NCBI GenBank assembly: GCA_964580055.1
Contig: CAZOJI010000018.1
Location: 16,283 to 80,282 of the forward strand
Origin: JBDGYW01 sp964580055
Lineage (GTDB): Bacteria; Gemmatimonadota; Gemmatimonadetes; Gemmatimonadales; GWC2-71-9
Direction: 5' to 3'
Length of the DNA stretch: 64,000 nucleotides
Position 1 is the first letter of the stretch. Each line of letters begins with the position of its first letter. A program made the translations under genes and the position numbers. This document shows positions 52,787-62,569 of the stretch, in pieces. Below the pieces are notes generated by a model. The model was given only the letters and a program-made list of their open reading frames with translations. It was not told the origin of the DNA and searched no databases.

Positions 52787-54198
52787 GAGCAAGCCATCTT
52801 CTGCTGCTAGCAGGACTCCTCTACGCGTGCGGGAGTGCCGAGTCGCAAGGTGTCTCGGAGCGAAAACCGGCAATACAAGCGCCGCCGCGACAACGGCAAA
52901 CTGACAGCATTGAATCTGCGCGCCACTCGGCCATCGTCACGGCCGCGGCGCGGGTGGCGCCGTCGGTAGTAAGCGTGAATGTCACGCGGCGAACCCGGCG
53001 GGCTCCTCGTACCGCTTGGGAGCAGTTCTTCATGCCGCGCGGATCCGAGCAGGTTGTGGAGGGATTTGGTTCGGGGTTCATCGTCACCCCCGACGGAATC
53101 GTGATAACCAACCAACACGTCGCGGCCAGCGCTCAGGATATTGTTGTGACTACCGAGGACGGCACTGATTATGACGCTGAGCTGCTCGGTGAGGACCCGC
53201 TCACCGACATTGCCGTGCTGAAGATCGATGCCACCAACCTGCCGACTGCACCGGTCGGTGGAAGCTGGGATTTGGTGACCGGCGAATGGGTCGTAGCCAT
53301 CGGCAACCCTTACAGTTATCTGCTCGGTAATACCGAACCAACCGTCACTGCAGGCGTAGTCAGCGCAGTGGGACGCGATCTCGTTCCTTCCGGAGAGAAC
53401 TCAGGCGTGTACGTTGGCATGATTCAGACGGATGCAGCGATCAATCCCGGCAACTCCGGAGGTCCTCTCATCAACGCGCTCGGAGAGGTGGTCGGCGTCA
53501 ATGCGTCGATATTCTCGAGAACCGGCGGCTCCGTCGGAATCGGATTTGCGATCCCGATTGAGCGGGCTCTGAGGGTTGCGAACGAGCTGACCCAATACGG
53601 CAAGGTGAGACGTTCGTGGATGGGATTGGAAGTTGCAGGAGCAGACCACCTTCGCAACTGGAAGAGCGCCGGCGGACTCGAAGTTACAGGGGTAGCACCG
53701 GATAGTCCGGCGGATCGCGCGGGCCTTCGCGAAGGAGATGTTTTGGTCACAGCCGGCAACCACGCCACACGCACCTTTCTCGATTGGGAAGCCGTCAAGC
53801 TCGATGTAGGCCCCGGCGATTCCGTCGCCATCGCATACCGCAGGCGAGGGCGTGAAGGAACCGCCACGGTGGTTGTGGAGGACCTGCCAACGACCGTTGC
53901 GGAAAGAATCTCCACCCTGGGTGATATCGAGCTCATCACGTTGACTCCGGCGATTCGGCAGGAGCGCGGCCTCGAGTTCGAACACGGCGCCCTGATCTAC
54001 GACATAGGAGGAGATGCCAGGAGAAGCACGGGCCTGAGGCCCGGCGACCTGATAGTGCAGATCAATCGCGAGCGCATCTCTACTGCCGAACAAGTTACCG
54101 GGATCTTCAACCGCTATATGGGCAGACGCTCCCCGATCCGCATCTACGTGGAACGCGACGGTGTGGTCCGGTATTCCGATTTCTACGTGGGTCGCTGA
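52783..54198 (+). CDS. HtrA/DegP-type periplasmic serine protease with two PDZ domains
   Basis: A 471-residue S1C protease with lipobox LLYAC (Cys16), suggesting it is membrane-tethered. The triad is His112 (TNQHVAA), Asp142 (LTDIAVLK) and Ser225 (NPGNSGGP). Two PDZ domains follow (about 280-370 and 385-470, e.g. GVAPDSPADRAGLREGDVLV). It degrades or refolds damaged envelope proteins. The GTG start overlaps the transaldolase stop (GTGA), and its TGA overlaps the purB ATG. Confidence 0.93.
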   Translation: MRASHLLLLAGLLYACGSAESQGVSERKPAIQAPPRQRQTDSIESARHSAIVTAAARVAPSVVSVNVTRRTRRAPRTAWEQFFMPRGSEQVVEGFGSGFIVTPDGIVITNQHVAASAQDIVVTTEDGTDYDAELLGEDPLTDIAVLKIDATNLPTAPVGGSWDLVTGEWVVAIGNPYSYLLGNTEPTVTAGVVSAVGRDLVPSGENSGVYVGMIQTDAAINPGNSGGPLINALGEVVGVNASIFSRTGGSVGIGFAIPIERALRVANELTQYGKVRRSWMGLEVAGADHLRNWKSAGGLEVTGVAPDSPADRAGLREGDVLVTAGNHATRTFLDWEAVKLDVGPGDSVAIAYRRRGREGTATVVVEDLPTTVAERISTLGDIELITLTPAIRQERGLEFEHGALIYDIGGDARRSTGLRPGDLIVQINRERISTAEQVTGIFNRYMGRRSPIRIYVERDGVVRYSDFYVGR

Positions 54199-55634
54199 TG
54201 GACCGTTCCCGCTACCAGTCGCCACTCGGCACTCGATACGCTTCACCGACGATGCAGAGGCTGTGGAGTGCCGAACGGCGTGCCAGACTCTGGCGCGAAC
54301 TCTGGCTCGCGTTGGCGGAGGAGCAACGGCGCCTGGGTCTCGACATCCCTCGAGAAGCAATCGACGAGATACGTACGCACCTGGATGACGTAGACTTGGA
54401 GCAAGTGCGCCGGCACGAGCAGAGGCTCCGCCACGACGTGATGGCCCACATCCACGCTTTGGGAGACGTCGCCCCGGCTGCACGGCCGTTTCTGCACCTG
54501 GGCGCAACGAGTGCCTTCGTCACGGATAACGCGGAGGCGCTGGTCATCCGTGATGCACTCGGAGTCGTGTTGGGGCGACTCGTTGCCGTCTTGAGAGCAC
54601 TCGAGGATTTCGCCACTCGGACGGCTGCGATTCCCACTGTCGCTTACACGCACTTCCAGCCCGCCCAGCTCACCACGGTGGGCAAACGAGCATCACTGTG
54701 GATGCATGACTTCTACCTGGACGCCACCGCGATAAGGGACTTCATCGAGTCGATGGTTTGCCGGGGATGTAAAGGGACGACGGGGACGCAGGCCAGTTAC
54801 CTGGAGCTGTTCCACGGAGATCACGAAAAGGTGAGAAAGCTGGACCGGGCTATCGCCACCCGATTCGGTTTCCCAGCTCCGATTGCCCTGAGTGGCCAGA
54901 CCTACACTCGGAAGCTGGACGCAACCGTGCTCGCTCTATTGAGTGGCGTTGCCCAATCAGCCTCGAAGTTCGCGACGGATCTACGCCTGCTTCAGCACGA
55001 AGACGAAGTGCTCGAACCGAGCGAGCGGGAACAGGTTGGATCGAGCGCGATGGCCTACAAGAGGAATCCAATGCGCTCAGAACGTATCTGCGCTTTGGCG
55101 AGATACCTGATGAACCTCGAGGCGAACGCCGTTAACACGGCGGCTACACAGTGGTTGGAGAGGACGCTGGACGACAGCGCCAACAGGAGGCTCTCACTGC
55201 CGGAAGCGTTTCTGGCTACCGACGCAGTTCTGATCCTATGCTCCAATGTGGCTGGCGGCCTTGAAGTGCGCGAAACGGTCGTGGCTCGAAATGTCGCGCG
55301 CGTCATGCCCTTCATGGCCACCGAGAGATGGTTGATGTTGGGTGTTGAAGCAGGCGGCGACCGGCAGACATTGCACGAGGTTATCCGAAGACACAGCCGG
55401 GCAGTCCGAGAGGCCATGGCCGAGGGAGCCGAAAACGACCTTTTAGAGCGATTGGGTAACGACAAGGCTTTTTCCGCGGTCAAGGCCGACGATCTGCGTG
55501 CCGAACTAGACCCGACCCGCTACGTTGGCAGAGCGCCGGAGCAGGTTGGGGAGTTCACCAAGGGCCCGTTAAGAGAACTATATCAATCCCTCGCGGCGTA
55601 CTCAGCGCCGGATGAAGCGGAGGTATCGGTATGA
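54198..55634 (+). CDS. purB: Adenylosuccinate lyase
   Basis: A 478-residue member of the fumarase/aspartase superfamily. It has the signature VGSSAMAYKRNPMRSERIC, the catalytic His region in IPTVAYTHFQPAQLTTVG, and LHLGATSAFVTDNAEAL. It performs two steps of purine synthesis, releasing fumarate from SAICAR and adenylosuccinate. The length is that of the larger (eukaryote-like) PurB subgroup. It overlaps htrA by one base and purC by ATGA. Confidence 0.95.
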   Translation: MDRSRYQSPLGTRYASPTMQRLWSAERRARLWRELWLALAEEQRRLGLDIPREAIDEIRTHLDDVDLEQVRRHEQRLRHDVMAHIHALGDVAPAARPFLHLGATSAFVTDNAEALVIRDALGVVLGRLVAVLRALEDFATRTAAIPTVAYTHFQPAQLTTVGKRASLWMHDFYLDATAIRDFIESMVCRGCKGTTGTQASYLELFHGDHEKVRKLDRAIATRFGFPAPIALSGQTYTRKLDATVLALLSGVAQSASKFATDLRLLQHEDEVLEPSEREQVGSSAMAYKRNPMRSERICALARYLMNLEANAVNTAATQWLERTLDDSANRRLSLPEAFLATDAVLILCSNVAGGLEVRETVVARNVARVMPFMATERWLMLGVEAGGDRQTLHEVIRRHSRAVREAMAEGAENDLLERLGNDKAFSAVKADDLRAELDPTRYVGRAPEQVGEFTKGPLRELYQSLAAYSAPDEAEVSV

Positions 55635-56560
55635 AGCAGGATCCACTCGTCAAGAGCGATTTACCACTTCCACTGCTCCGCGCCGGGAAAGTGCGCGAAT
55701 TGTACGCAGTTGACGACGATTCATTGCTCCTCGTCACGTCGGACCGGATCAGTGCCTTCGACGTCGTTTTGACCGAACCGATCCCGTACAAGGGAACGGT
55801 GCTCACACAGATGAGCAAGTACTGGTTCGATGTGCTGTCGGACATCGTTCCAAGCCACTTCATCTCAGCCGACGCCGACGAAATCATCGAGCGCGTCCCT
55901 GCACTTTCAGATTTCCGTTCGCAAATCACCGGCAGAGCGACTTTGGCCAGGCGCTTGGAGCCGGTACTATTTGAATGCGTGGTTCGCGGCTACTTGTCGG
56001 GATCGGCATGGAAGGAATACAAGCAGAGTGGGACCCTTGCCGGAGAGCCCCTGCCGGAGGGTTTGGTTGAGAGTGTGGAGTTGGAAGAACCGATATTCTC
56101 TCCTGCCACGAAAGCCGAGACCGGCCACGACGAGAACGTCACGTTCGGCCGCGTCGAACGAGACCTTGGATCTGAACTGGCGAATCTGCTGAGAGACAAG
56201 AGTCTTGCGCTATACAGCGCCGGTAGGGCGCACGCGAAGGAAAGAGGGATCATCATTGCGGACACCAAGTTCGAGTTCGGCCTTACACCGGATGGCGAGG
56301 TACTGCTGATCGACGAACTGCTCACGCCCGATTCATCACGGTTTTGGCCGGTCGACCAATATGAACCCGGTCGTGGCCAGCCCAGCTTCGACAAACAGCC
56401 GCTTCGTGACTACTTGGACGGCCTCAAACGCGAGGGTAAATGGGACTTGAATCCGCCTCCTCCCGCGCTTCCGTACGAAGTTGTGGAAGCAACGAGCATG
56501 CGTTATCGCGATGCCTTCAAGAGGATCACGGGCAAGGACCTGCCAGTAGATCAACAATAG
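55631..56560 (+). CDS. purC: SAICAR synthetase (phosphoribosylaminoimidazole-succinocarboxamide synthase)
   Basis: A 309-residue long-form PurC: LRAGKVRELYAVDDDSLLLV with the ATP loop, SDRISAFDVVLTEPIPYKG, VECVVRGYLSGSAWKEYK-type region (LFECVVRGYLSGSAWKEYKQ), and IIADTKFEFGLTPDGEVLLI with the metal-binding residues. It condenses CAIR with aspartate. Coupled translation with purB (next-but-one step in the pathway). Its end leaves a gap of 128 bases before pssA with no gene. Confidence 0.96.
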   Translation: MKQDPLVKSDLPLPLLRAGKVRELYAVDDDSLLLVTSDRISAFDVVLTEPIPYKGTVLTQMSKYWFDVLSDIVPSHFISADADEIIERVPALSDFRSQITGRATLARRLEPVLFECVVRGYLSGSAWKEYKQSGTLAGEPLPEGLVESVELEEPIFSPATKAETGHDENVTFGRVERDLGSELANLLRDKSLALYSAGRAHAKERGIIIADTKFEFGLTPDGEVLLIDELLTPDSSRFWPVDQYEPGRGQPSFDKQPLRDYLDGLKREGKWDLNPPPPALPYEVVEATSMRYRDAFKRITGKDLPVDQQ

Positions 56561-56688
56561 GGAGAAACCCAATCAGCGATCGCTATCTGGACGGACCGCC
56601 GGCTCGCGCCCATAATTGAACAATGCTCCGCCGCTGCACTCATCCATAACCTGCTGAGTGGGAGACGCCGACCTCAGACAACGACTCA

Positions 56689-57564
56689 ATGACCAAACGC
56701 CCGCAACACGACAAGAGGTCCGGCACGAGGCCGAAGAAACGCTCCAGCAGGCGGCGTCCCAGGGTGAGGCGTGTGATCATCGTAGTACCAAGCCTGTTCA
56801 CCCTCACCAGCCTCTTCTTCGGTATTTGGTCGATCGTACTGGCATCTCAGGGTTCCTTCTATCTGGCCAGCTGGTGGATTGTGGTTGCTGGAGTGCTCGA
56901 CATGCTCGACGGGCTTTCGGCCAGAATGAGCAGAACCGACACGCGCTTCGGGGCGCAACTCGATTCGCTGGTGGACATCGTAAGCTTCGGCGTGGCGCCG
57001 GCGGCGCTCATCTACTTTCTGGAACTCGAGGCGCTGGGTCCTTACGCATGGGTGTTCTCCTACGCCTTCGTTGTTTGTGCGGCGCTGCGACTCGCGCGTT
57101 ACAATGCTCAGCCCCATTCACCCGGTTCGGAGTTCACTGGGCTACCCTGCCCCGCGGCCGGGATGACCCTGGCCACTTTCTATCCCTTCACGAGGACCGA
57201 TTTCTTCAGCACCCAGTTGAGCGAGCTTCCCTGGCCCCAGATAATGATCATTCTCATGATCGTGCTCAGCATGGCAATGGTCAGCCAGATCAAGTATGCC
57301 AGGCTCCCCGGTATCGGACTGAGATCGGCGCGCGGTTTGCTCGGGCTGGCCGTCAATTCGAGCATTCTGGGATTTGGAATATGGTCGCGCGACATCTTCT
57401 TCTTTCCACTTGGTATCACTTACGTCACATATGGATTCGCCAGAACCGCCGTAGTGGAGTTCTTGCGCCGCGGTGAGGACTATGAAGAAGGCATCGACGA
57501 TGCCGAGCATCCCACCCAACCCCTGCTCTTCCGCGACCGCAGCGTAGAGTCCGACAGTTCGTAG
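56689..57564 (+). CDS. pssA: CDP-diacylglycerol-serine O-phosphatidyltransferase
   Basis: A 291-residue membrane enzyme with a very basic N terminus (residues 1-28) and about seven transmembrane helices. The CDP-alcohol phosphatidyltransferase motif D-G-x2-A-R-x8-G-x3-D-x3-D spans residues DGLSARMSRTDTRFGAQLDS plus the following VD. It makes phosphatidylserine, precursor of phosphatidylethanolamine. No psd gene lies nearby. The ATG directly follows a weak ribosome-binding site. Confidence 0.9.
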   Translation: MTKRPQHDKRSGTRPKKRSSRRRPRVRRVIIVVPSLFTLTSLFFGIWSIVLASQGSFYLASWWIVVAGVLDMLDGLSARMSRTDTRFGAQLDSLVDIVSFGVAPAALIYFLELEALGPYAWVFSYAFVVCAALRLARYNAQPHSPGSEFTGLPCPAAGMTLATFYPFTRTDFFSTQLSELPWPQIMIILMIVLSMAMVSQIKYARLPGIGLRSARGLLGLAVNSSILGFGIWSRDIFFFPLGITYVTYGFARTAVVEFLRRGEDYEEGIDDAEHPTQPLLFRDRSVESDSS

Positions 57565-57584
57565 GGCGGTTCCGCCAAACCGCC
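57565..57584 (+). terminator. Hairpin immediately after pssA
   Basis: A 7-bp perfect stem GGCGGTT (57565-57571) and AACCGCC (57578-57584) with a 6-base loop begins right after the pssA stop. There is no strong T-run; only TTGTTT occurs about ten bases on. It may be a weak intrinsic terminator or mRNA-stabilising structure. Confidence 0.4.
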
Positions 57585-57726
57585 TCGCGCTCCGTTGTTT
57601 CGCATCGAGCCGGAAAACATTACTATCTATGGTGTCAATGCCAGGATTGCTGGCGATGCGATGTGCACACGGCGAAATGCCGCACCGTTTGCGGTGAGAC
57701 GTCGATAGTTTGGGAGGACGCACTGT

Positions 57727-58260
57727 ATGAAATGGCCGACCCTCGTTTCTGCAACCCTTTGTAGCGCAGGCCTGCTCGGGTGCGGCTTCATCGGTGGTGA
57801 CGGTGAAGAAACACAGGAGGCCTCCTCTGCAGCCGAACAAGCCGCTCCGGCTGACACCTCGACTCAGCAACCCGCGGAAACACTCGAGGAGACGGACGCA
57901 CTCGTGCAGGAACCCGCCACCGCACCAAGCACACAGGCTGCCCCGCCACCGCAAACACGCAGGGCAGACAGCCCCTGGACACCAACCGACACGGGTACTG
58001 TCGATCCGGGAATGACGCGCGAACAAGTGATTGCTGTGTGGGGAGAACCCGAGATAGAGCGGTCCGCCGGCAGTTGGCTGTACCTCCATTATCGCAATGG
58101 CTGCGAAATCACCTGCGGCACGGATGATGTTGTTCTGCTTCAAGACGGGCAAGTAGTTGATGCGATTGTGCGTGGGAGGGGACATACCTACAGCGGTATC
58201 TCATCTTCACCTCCGGGGCGTATGGCAGAACCGACTCCTCCGCAGGGAGGAGTCGGATAG
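57727..58260 (+). CDS. Predicted lipoprotein with SmpA/BamE-like C-terminal region
   Basis: A 177-residue protein with signal peptide and lipobox LLGC (Cys19), a linker of about 75 residues rich in Ala, Thr, Pro and Gln (probably disordered), and a small folded region with VDPGMTREQVIAVWGEPEIE, an arrangement like the start of SmpA/OmlA/BamE domains (G-M-T-x-x-Q-V-x-x-x-W-G-x-P). Two cysteines (NGCEITCG) may form a disulphide. It could be an outer-membrane-associated adaptor. The last ten codons encode a perfect RNA hairpin. Confidence 0.65.
   Translation: MKWPTLVSATLCSAGLLGCGFIGGDGEETQEASSAAEQAAPADTSTQQPAETLEETDALVQEPATAPSTQAAPPPQTRRADSPWTPTDTGTVDPGMTREQVIAVWGEPEIERSAGSWLYLHYRNGCEITCGTDDVVLLQDGQVVDAIVRGRGHTYSGISSSPPGRMAEPTPPQGGVG
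58231..58256 (+). terminator. Perfect hairpin inside the lipoprotein gene's 3' end
   Basis: CCGACTCCTCC (58231-58241) pairs perfectly with GGAGGAGTCGG (58246-58256) around a GCAG loop, ending four bases before the last base of the stop codon. There is no T-run after it, so it is an atypical terminator or a transcript-end protecting stem. It also fixes the C-terminal amino acids. Confidence 0.45.
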
Positions 58261-58350
58261 GTTCCCGAGCCCGAGAATGAAGCAACGCCATCCCAGGGCT
58301 TCACTGGAAGCGCTCGTTGAGTTTTCTTAGAGTATGAGACAGACATGTAT

Positions 58351-58374
58351 CGGGAGCGTTCGAACGCGCTCCCG
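58351..58374 (+). terminator. Hairpin in the purF leader region
   Basis: CGGGAGCG (58351-58358) pairs with CGCTCCCG (58367-58374); the 8-base loop TTCGAACG is itself nearly palindromic. It is followed by ATCTTGCTT, a poor T-tract. It may terminate transcripts coming from the lipoprotein gene before purF (start 58495). No purine-riboswitch core was recognised in 58261-58494. Confidence 0.4.
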
Positions 58375-58494
58375 ATCTTGCTTGATGGAGGTTCGTGGCA
58401 TATTGCAGTGCCGGTCAATGGTGGATGAATGCTTACCGAGAAAAGCCCGGATCTCACCCTTGCTCGAAACCCTCAGATGAGGAAGCCATAGTCT

Positions 58495-59916
58495 ATGTGT
58501 GGAATAATCGGCGTCTCCGGCGTCGATAATGCCGCCGACGTGGCATACCTTGGCTTGTACGCGCTTCAACACCGCGGACAAGAATCAGCCGGCATCGTCA
58601 CGGTGGACTCGGGAGGCGTCGCTCGTGCACACCGAGCCATGGGCCTGGTGCAGGATGCGTTCACACCGCGTGAGTTGCGAGATCTCCCTGGAGATGTGGC
58701 CATCGGCCACACCCGGTACTCTACGAGCGGGAACTCCGTGGTGTCGGACGCGCAGCCGAGTCTCGTACACTACCGCGAAGGCCCGTTGGCACTCGCCCAC
58801 AACGGTAACCTGACGAATGCAGCCTCGCTTCGGGATGACCTGGTCAACACTGGCTCGATCTTCCAGTCATCGTCGGACTCCGAGGTGCTGATTCACTTGA
58901 TTGCACGATCGGACGCCCGCGAGATCGAGGACCAGATACTCGATTCCCTCAACAGGGTGGAAGGTGCCTACACGCTTCTGCTCACTGTTGGCAAAACGAT
59001 GTACGGCATCGTGGATCCCAGGGGCTTTCGCCCGTTGGTGTTGGCGCGCTTGGGAAGCGGTTGGGTATTGGCCTCTGAGACTTGTGCAATCGACATCCTC
59101 GGCGCAACCCTGGTACGAGAAATCCAGCCGGGTGAGTGGTTGAAAATAGAGGACGGCAAAGTCGTCGACCTTCCCCCACTGCCCGCGCGGGAACCGAAAC
59201 GCTGCGTATTCGAGCTGATCTACTTTTCTCGTCCAGACAGCACCGTTTTCGGTGAATCGGTCGATCGCGCACGGAGACGGTTGGGGCGGCAGTTGGCCCG
59301 GGAGCATCCCGCACCTGGAGCCGACTGTGTCTTTTCTGTACCGGATTCTTCGAACGCCATGGCGCTGGGTTATTCGGTAGAATCCGGCATCGATCTGGAG
59401 TACGGACTGATTCGTAATCACTATATTGGTCGTACCTTCATCAATCCCGTTCAGGCCGCAAGGGACACGAAGGTACGCATCAAATACAATCCCGTTCGTG
59501 ACGTAGTAACCGGGAAGAGCGTTGTCGTGGTGGACGACTCTCTCGTGAGAGGCACCACCTCCCGGGGTCTGGTGCGCATGATCCGGCAGGCCGGAGCAAG
59601 CGAGGTGCATATGCGTATAGCATCACCACCAATAACAGGACCGTGTTACTACGGGATTGACACTCCGACGCGAGAGGAACTGATCGCAGCGGACAACAGC
59701 GTGGAGGAAGTCAGGCAGCAACTGGGCGTCGATACGCTTGGTTACCTCTCGTTGCAGGGAATGCTCAACGCATGTTCACCGGGAGAAACAGGCTTTTGCC
59801 ACGCCTGCTTCTCCGGCAAGTACCCAACCATCCAACCACGGCCGGTGAAGCAAACCGAGCAAGAACAAGCCGACGTTCTGCTGGTCGATGCCAGTCCGGT
59901 CAAAACAACACAATGA
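58495..59916 (+). CDS. purF: Amidophosphoribosyltransferase
   Basis: A 473-residue enzyme that makes phosphoribosylamine from PRPP and glutamine. The Ntn nucleophile is Cys2 (MCGIIG), so Met1 must be removed. Other landmarks are YALQHRGQESAGI, GHTRYSTSGN, and the PRPP loop VVVVDDSLVRGTTSRGLVRM. The C terminus has the cysteines of CSPGETGFCHACFSG, compatible with the Fe-S cluster of the Bacillus-type enzyme. Its stop overlaps the ppdK start (ATGA). Confidence 0.96.
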   Translation: MCGIIGVSGVDNAADVAYLGLYALQHRGQESAGIVTVDSGGVARAHRAMGLVQDAFTPRELRDLPGDVAIGHTRYSTSGNSVVSDAQPSLVHYREGPLALAHNGNLTNAASLRDDLVNTGSIFQSSSDSEVLIHLIARSDAREIEDQILDSLNRVEGAYTLLLTVGKTMYGIVDPRGFRPLVLARLGSGWVLASETCAIDILGATLVREIQPGEWLKIEDGKVVDLPPLPAREPKRCVFELIYFSRPDSTVFGESVDRARRRLGRQLAREHPAPGADCVFSVPDSSNAMALGYSVESGIDLEYGLIRNHYIGRTFINPVQAARDTKVRIKYNPVRDVVTGKSVVVVDDSLVRGTTSRGLVRMIRQAGASEVHMRIASPPITGPCYYGIDTPTREELIAADNSVEEVRQQLGVDTLGYLSLQGMLNACSPGETGFCHACFSGKYPTIQPRPVKQTEQEQADVLLVDASPVKTTQ

Positions 59917-62543
59917 AAAACGTCTATTTCTTCGGAGAAGGTCACGCTGACGGCAACGCCCACATGAAGGACGTGCTCGGCGGCAAAGGTGCAAATCTGG
60001 CCGAGATGACCAATCTCGGCGTACCGGTTCCGCCGGGCTTCACAATCTCGGCAAAACTCTGCCTCAAATATGTTGAAGAGCAGAAGCTGCCCGATGGTTT
60101 GTTGGACGAGATCCGCGACTCGATGGCTGCTTTGGAGAAGGCTGTCGGACGCAAGTTTGGTGACGAGAGCGATCCTCTGTTGGTATCGGTCCGCTCAGGT
60201 GCCAAGATATCGATGCCTGGAATGATGGATACTGTCCTGAATCTGGGGTTGAACGACAAATGCGTGGAAGGCCTGGCGGCTCAGTCCGGCAATCCCAGGT
60301 TCGCGTACGATTCCTATCGTCGTTTCGTTCAGATGTACGGGGAGGTAGTGAAAGGCATTGGAGGAGGCGGCGCCGAAAACCCGTTCGAGCACACCCTCGA
60401 GGAGCTGAAACACGAAAAAGGTGTGGAACGGGACATCGACCTGGAGGCGGAAGATCTCAAGGCGCTAGTCAAATCGTTCAAGGATATCTATCAGAAGGAG
60501 ACCGGCAGTCCCTTCTCGGATGACCCTTGGGAACAACTCCTAGGCGCCATTGAAGCCGTGTTTGGGAGTTGGAACATCAAGCGTGCGATCGACTACCGGC
60601 GAGTTCACAAGATCCCCAACGACATGGGCACCGCGGTCAACGTACAAACGATGGTGTACGGCAACATGGGGGAAGACAGCGGTACCGGTGTCGTCTTCAC
60701 TCGGGATCCCGCCACCGGCGAAAAGGTACTCTATGGCGAGTTCCTGCTGAATGCCCAAGGAGAGGACGTTGTGGCCGGGATCCGGGATCCGCTTCCGGTG
60801 GCCGATATGAAATCGCCGCTTCCTGAGCCACACGCGCAACTCGTTGAGACATGTAAGAAGCTGGAACAGCACTACAAAGAGATGCAGGACATCGAGTTCA
60901 CGGTGGAGCGCGGCCGCTTCTACGTGCTCCAGACTCGCACCGGGAAACGCACGGCTCAAGCCTCAGTGCACATAGCGGTTGCAATGGTCGACGAAGGCCT
61001 GATCGACAAGCGCACAGCCGTCCGCCGGGTCGAGCCCGCTGAGTTGGATCGGTTGCTGCATCCAATGGTCGACCCTAAAGCGGACGTGAAGGTGTTGACC
61101 ACCGGCCTCCCTGCTTCTCCCGGCGCCGCAGTCGGTCAGGTGGTATTCGACGCCGACACGGCGGAGCTGAGGGCCAAGGACGGCGACACAGTAATCTTGG
61201 TGAGGCGCGAGACGAGCCCGGACGACTTCCATGGGATGGTTGCCGCGCAGGCGATCCTGACTTCCCGCGGAGGAATGACGAGTCACGCCGCGGTTGTGGC
61301 ACGAGGAATGGGTAAGTGCTGTGTGGCCGGTGCCAAGGAGCTCAACGTCGATGAAAAGAACGGTCGCATAACTCTCGGCGACACAACCGTACAAGAGAAC
61401 GACTGGATCACGCTGGACGGTTCGACCGGACGCGTGATAGTCGGAAAGGTGGCACTAGTAGAGCCGAAACCCACCAAGGATTTCTCGAAGCTCATGGGAT
61501 GGGCGGACAAGGTTCGAATGCTTCGAGTGAGAACGAATGCCGACACACCAGCCGATGCAAAGCGGGCGCGAGAGTTCGGCGCCGAAGGTATCGGGCTATG
61601 CCGCACCGAGCACATGTTCTTCGAGGGAGATCGGATCGGCGCCATGCGCGAGATGATCCTGGCTTCGGCCGAAGCAGGTCGACGCCGGGCTCTGGCGAAA
61701 CTGCTTCCGATGCAACGGGAAGACTTCACCGGGATCTTCAGAGCAATGGACGGTTACCCCGTCACGATACGATTACTCGATCCCCCGCTGCACGAGTTCC
61801 TTCCTCACGAAGAGCCCGAGTTGGAGAAGCTGGCCGCCGACGTGGGCGTTTCACTCGAAGAACTCAAACGCACTGTCGACGTGTTGACAGAGGCGAACCC
61901 GATGCTCGGTCATCGCGGATGCCGGCTGGGTATCAGTCATCCCGAGATCACAGAGATGCAGAGTCGCGCCATTTTCGAAGCCGCCTGCGATGCAGCCGCC
62001 GAGGGTGTGGAGGTCCATCCCGAGGTAATGGTACCGCTCGTGGGACACGTCGAGGAACTCCGACGCCAGGAGAAGCTGGTGCGGGCAACCGCAACAGCGG
62101 TCTTCGCCGAAAGAGGCACCGAAGTGGACTACCTGGTCGGCACCATGATCGAGTTGCCGCGCGCGTCCGTCACGGCCGACGAAATCGCCGAGGTCGCAGA
62201 GTTCTTCTCATTCGGAACCAACGACCTCACGCAGACTGTGTTCGGCCTTTCACGCGACGATGCCGGTCGCTTCCTCCCCTACTACGTCGAGTCCGGAATC
62301 CTCAAGGAGGATCCATTCCAGGCGCTCGATCAGGCGGGAGTCGGAAAGCTCGTGGATACCGCCGTTCAGCTGGGTCGCAAGACAAAGCCTGATCTCAAGC
62401 TCGGCATCTGCGGCGAGCACGGTGGAGACCCGTCGTCAATAGATTTCTTCCACAGGGTCGGTTTGGCGTACGTATCCTGCTCGCCGTTCAGAGTACCAAT
62501 CGCGCGCCTCGCTGCCGCTCACGCAGCTATCGATTCGCAGTAG
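59913..62543 (+). CDS. ppdK: Pyruvate, phosphate dikinase
   Basis: An 876-residue PPDK: N-terminal ATP-grasp domain (GGKGANLAEM, SVRSGAKISMPGMMDTVLN, GVVFTRDPATGE), central swivelling domain with the phospho-acceptor His458 in GGMTSHAAVVARGMG, and a C-terminal PEP/pyruvate TIM barrel with EGIGLCRTEHMF and ICGEHGGDP. It interconverts pyruvate, ATP and Pi with PEP, AMP and PPi, useful for gluconeogenesis from propionate- or acetate-derived carbon. ATG 59913 overlaps the purF stop; the frame upstream belongs to purF. Confidence 0.96.
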   Translation: MKNVYFFGEGHADGNAHMKDVLGGKGANLAEMTNLGVPVPPGFTISAKLCLKYVEEQKLPDGLLDEIRDSMAALEKAVGRKFGDESDPLLVSVRSGAKISMPGMMDTVLNLGLNDKCVEGLAAQSGNPRFAYDSYRRFVQMYGEVVKGIGGGGAENPFEHTLEELKHEKGVERDIDLEAEDLKALVKSFKDIYQKETGSPFSDDPWEQLLGAIEAVFGSWNIKRAIDYRRVHKIPNDMGTAVNVQTMVYGNMGEDSGTGVVFTRDPATGEKVLYGEFLLNAQGEDVVAGIRDPLPVADMKSPLPEPHAQLVETCKKLEQHYKEMQDIEFTVERGRFYVLQTRTGKRTAQASVHIAVAMVDEGLIDKRTAVRRVEPAELDRLLHPMVDPKADVKVLTTGLPASPGAAVGQVVFDADTAELRAKDGDTVILVRRETSPDDFHGMVAAQAILTSRGGMTSHAAVVARGMGKCCVAGAKELNVDEKNGRITLGDTTVQENDWITLDGSTGRVIVGKVALVEPKPTKDFSKLMGWADKVRMLRVRTNADTPADAKRAREFGAEGIGLCRTEHMFFEGDRIGAMREMILASAEAGRRRALAKLLPMQREDFTGIFRAMDGYPVTIRLLDPPLHEFLPHEEPELEKLAADVGVSLEELKRTVDVLTEANPMLGHRGCRLGISHPEITEMQSRAIFEAACDAAAEGVEVHPEVMVPLVGHVEELRRQEKLVRATATAVFAERGTEVDYLVGTMIELPRASVTADEIAEVAEFFSFGTNDLTQTVFGLSRDDAGRFLPYYVESGILKEDPFQALDQAGVGKLVDTAVQLGRKTKPDLKLGICGEHGGDPSSIDFFHRVGLAYVSCSPFRVPIARLAAAHAAIDSQ

Positions 62544-62569
62544 CTGAAACGCAGAGGCATCCGAGTGTT

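Noticed and set aside
58261..58494. Purine riboswitch upstream of purF
   Set aside because: The conserved core of known purine or PRPP riboswitches was not found; only a simple hairpin is visible.
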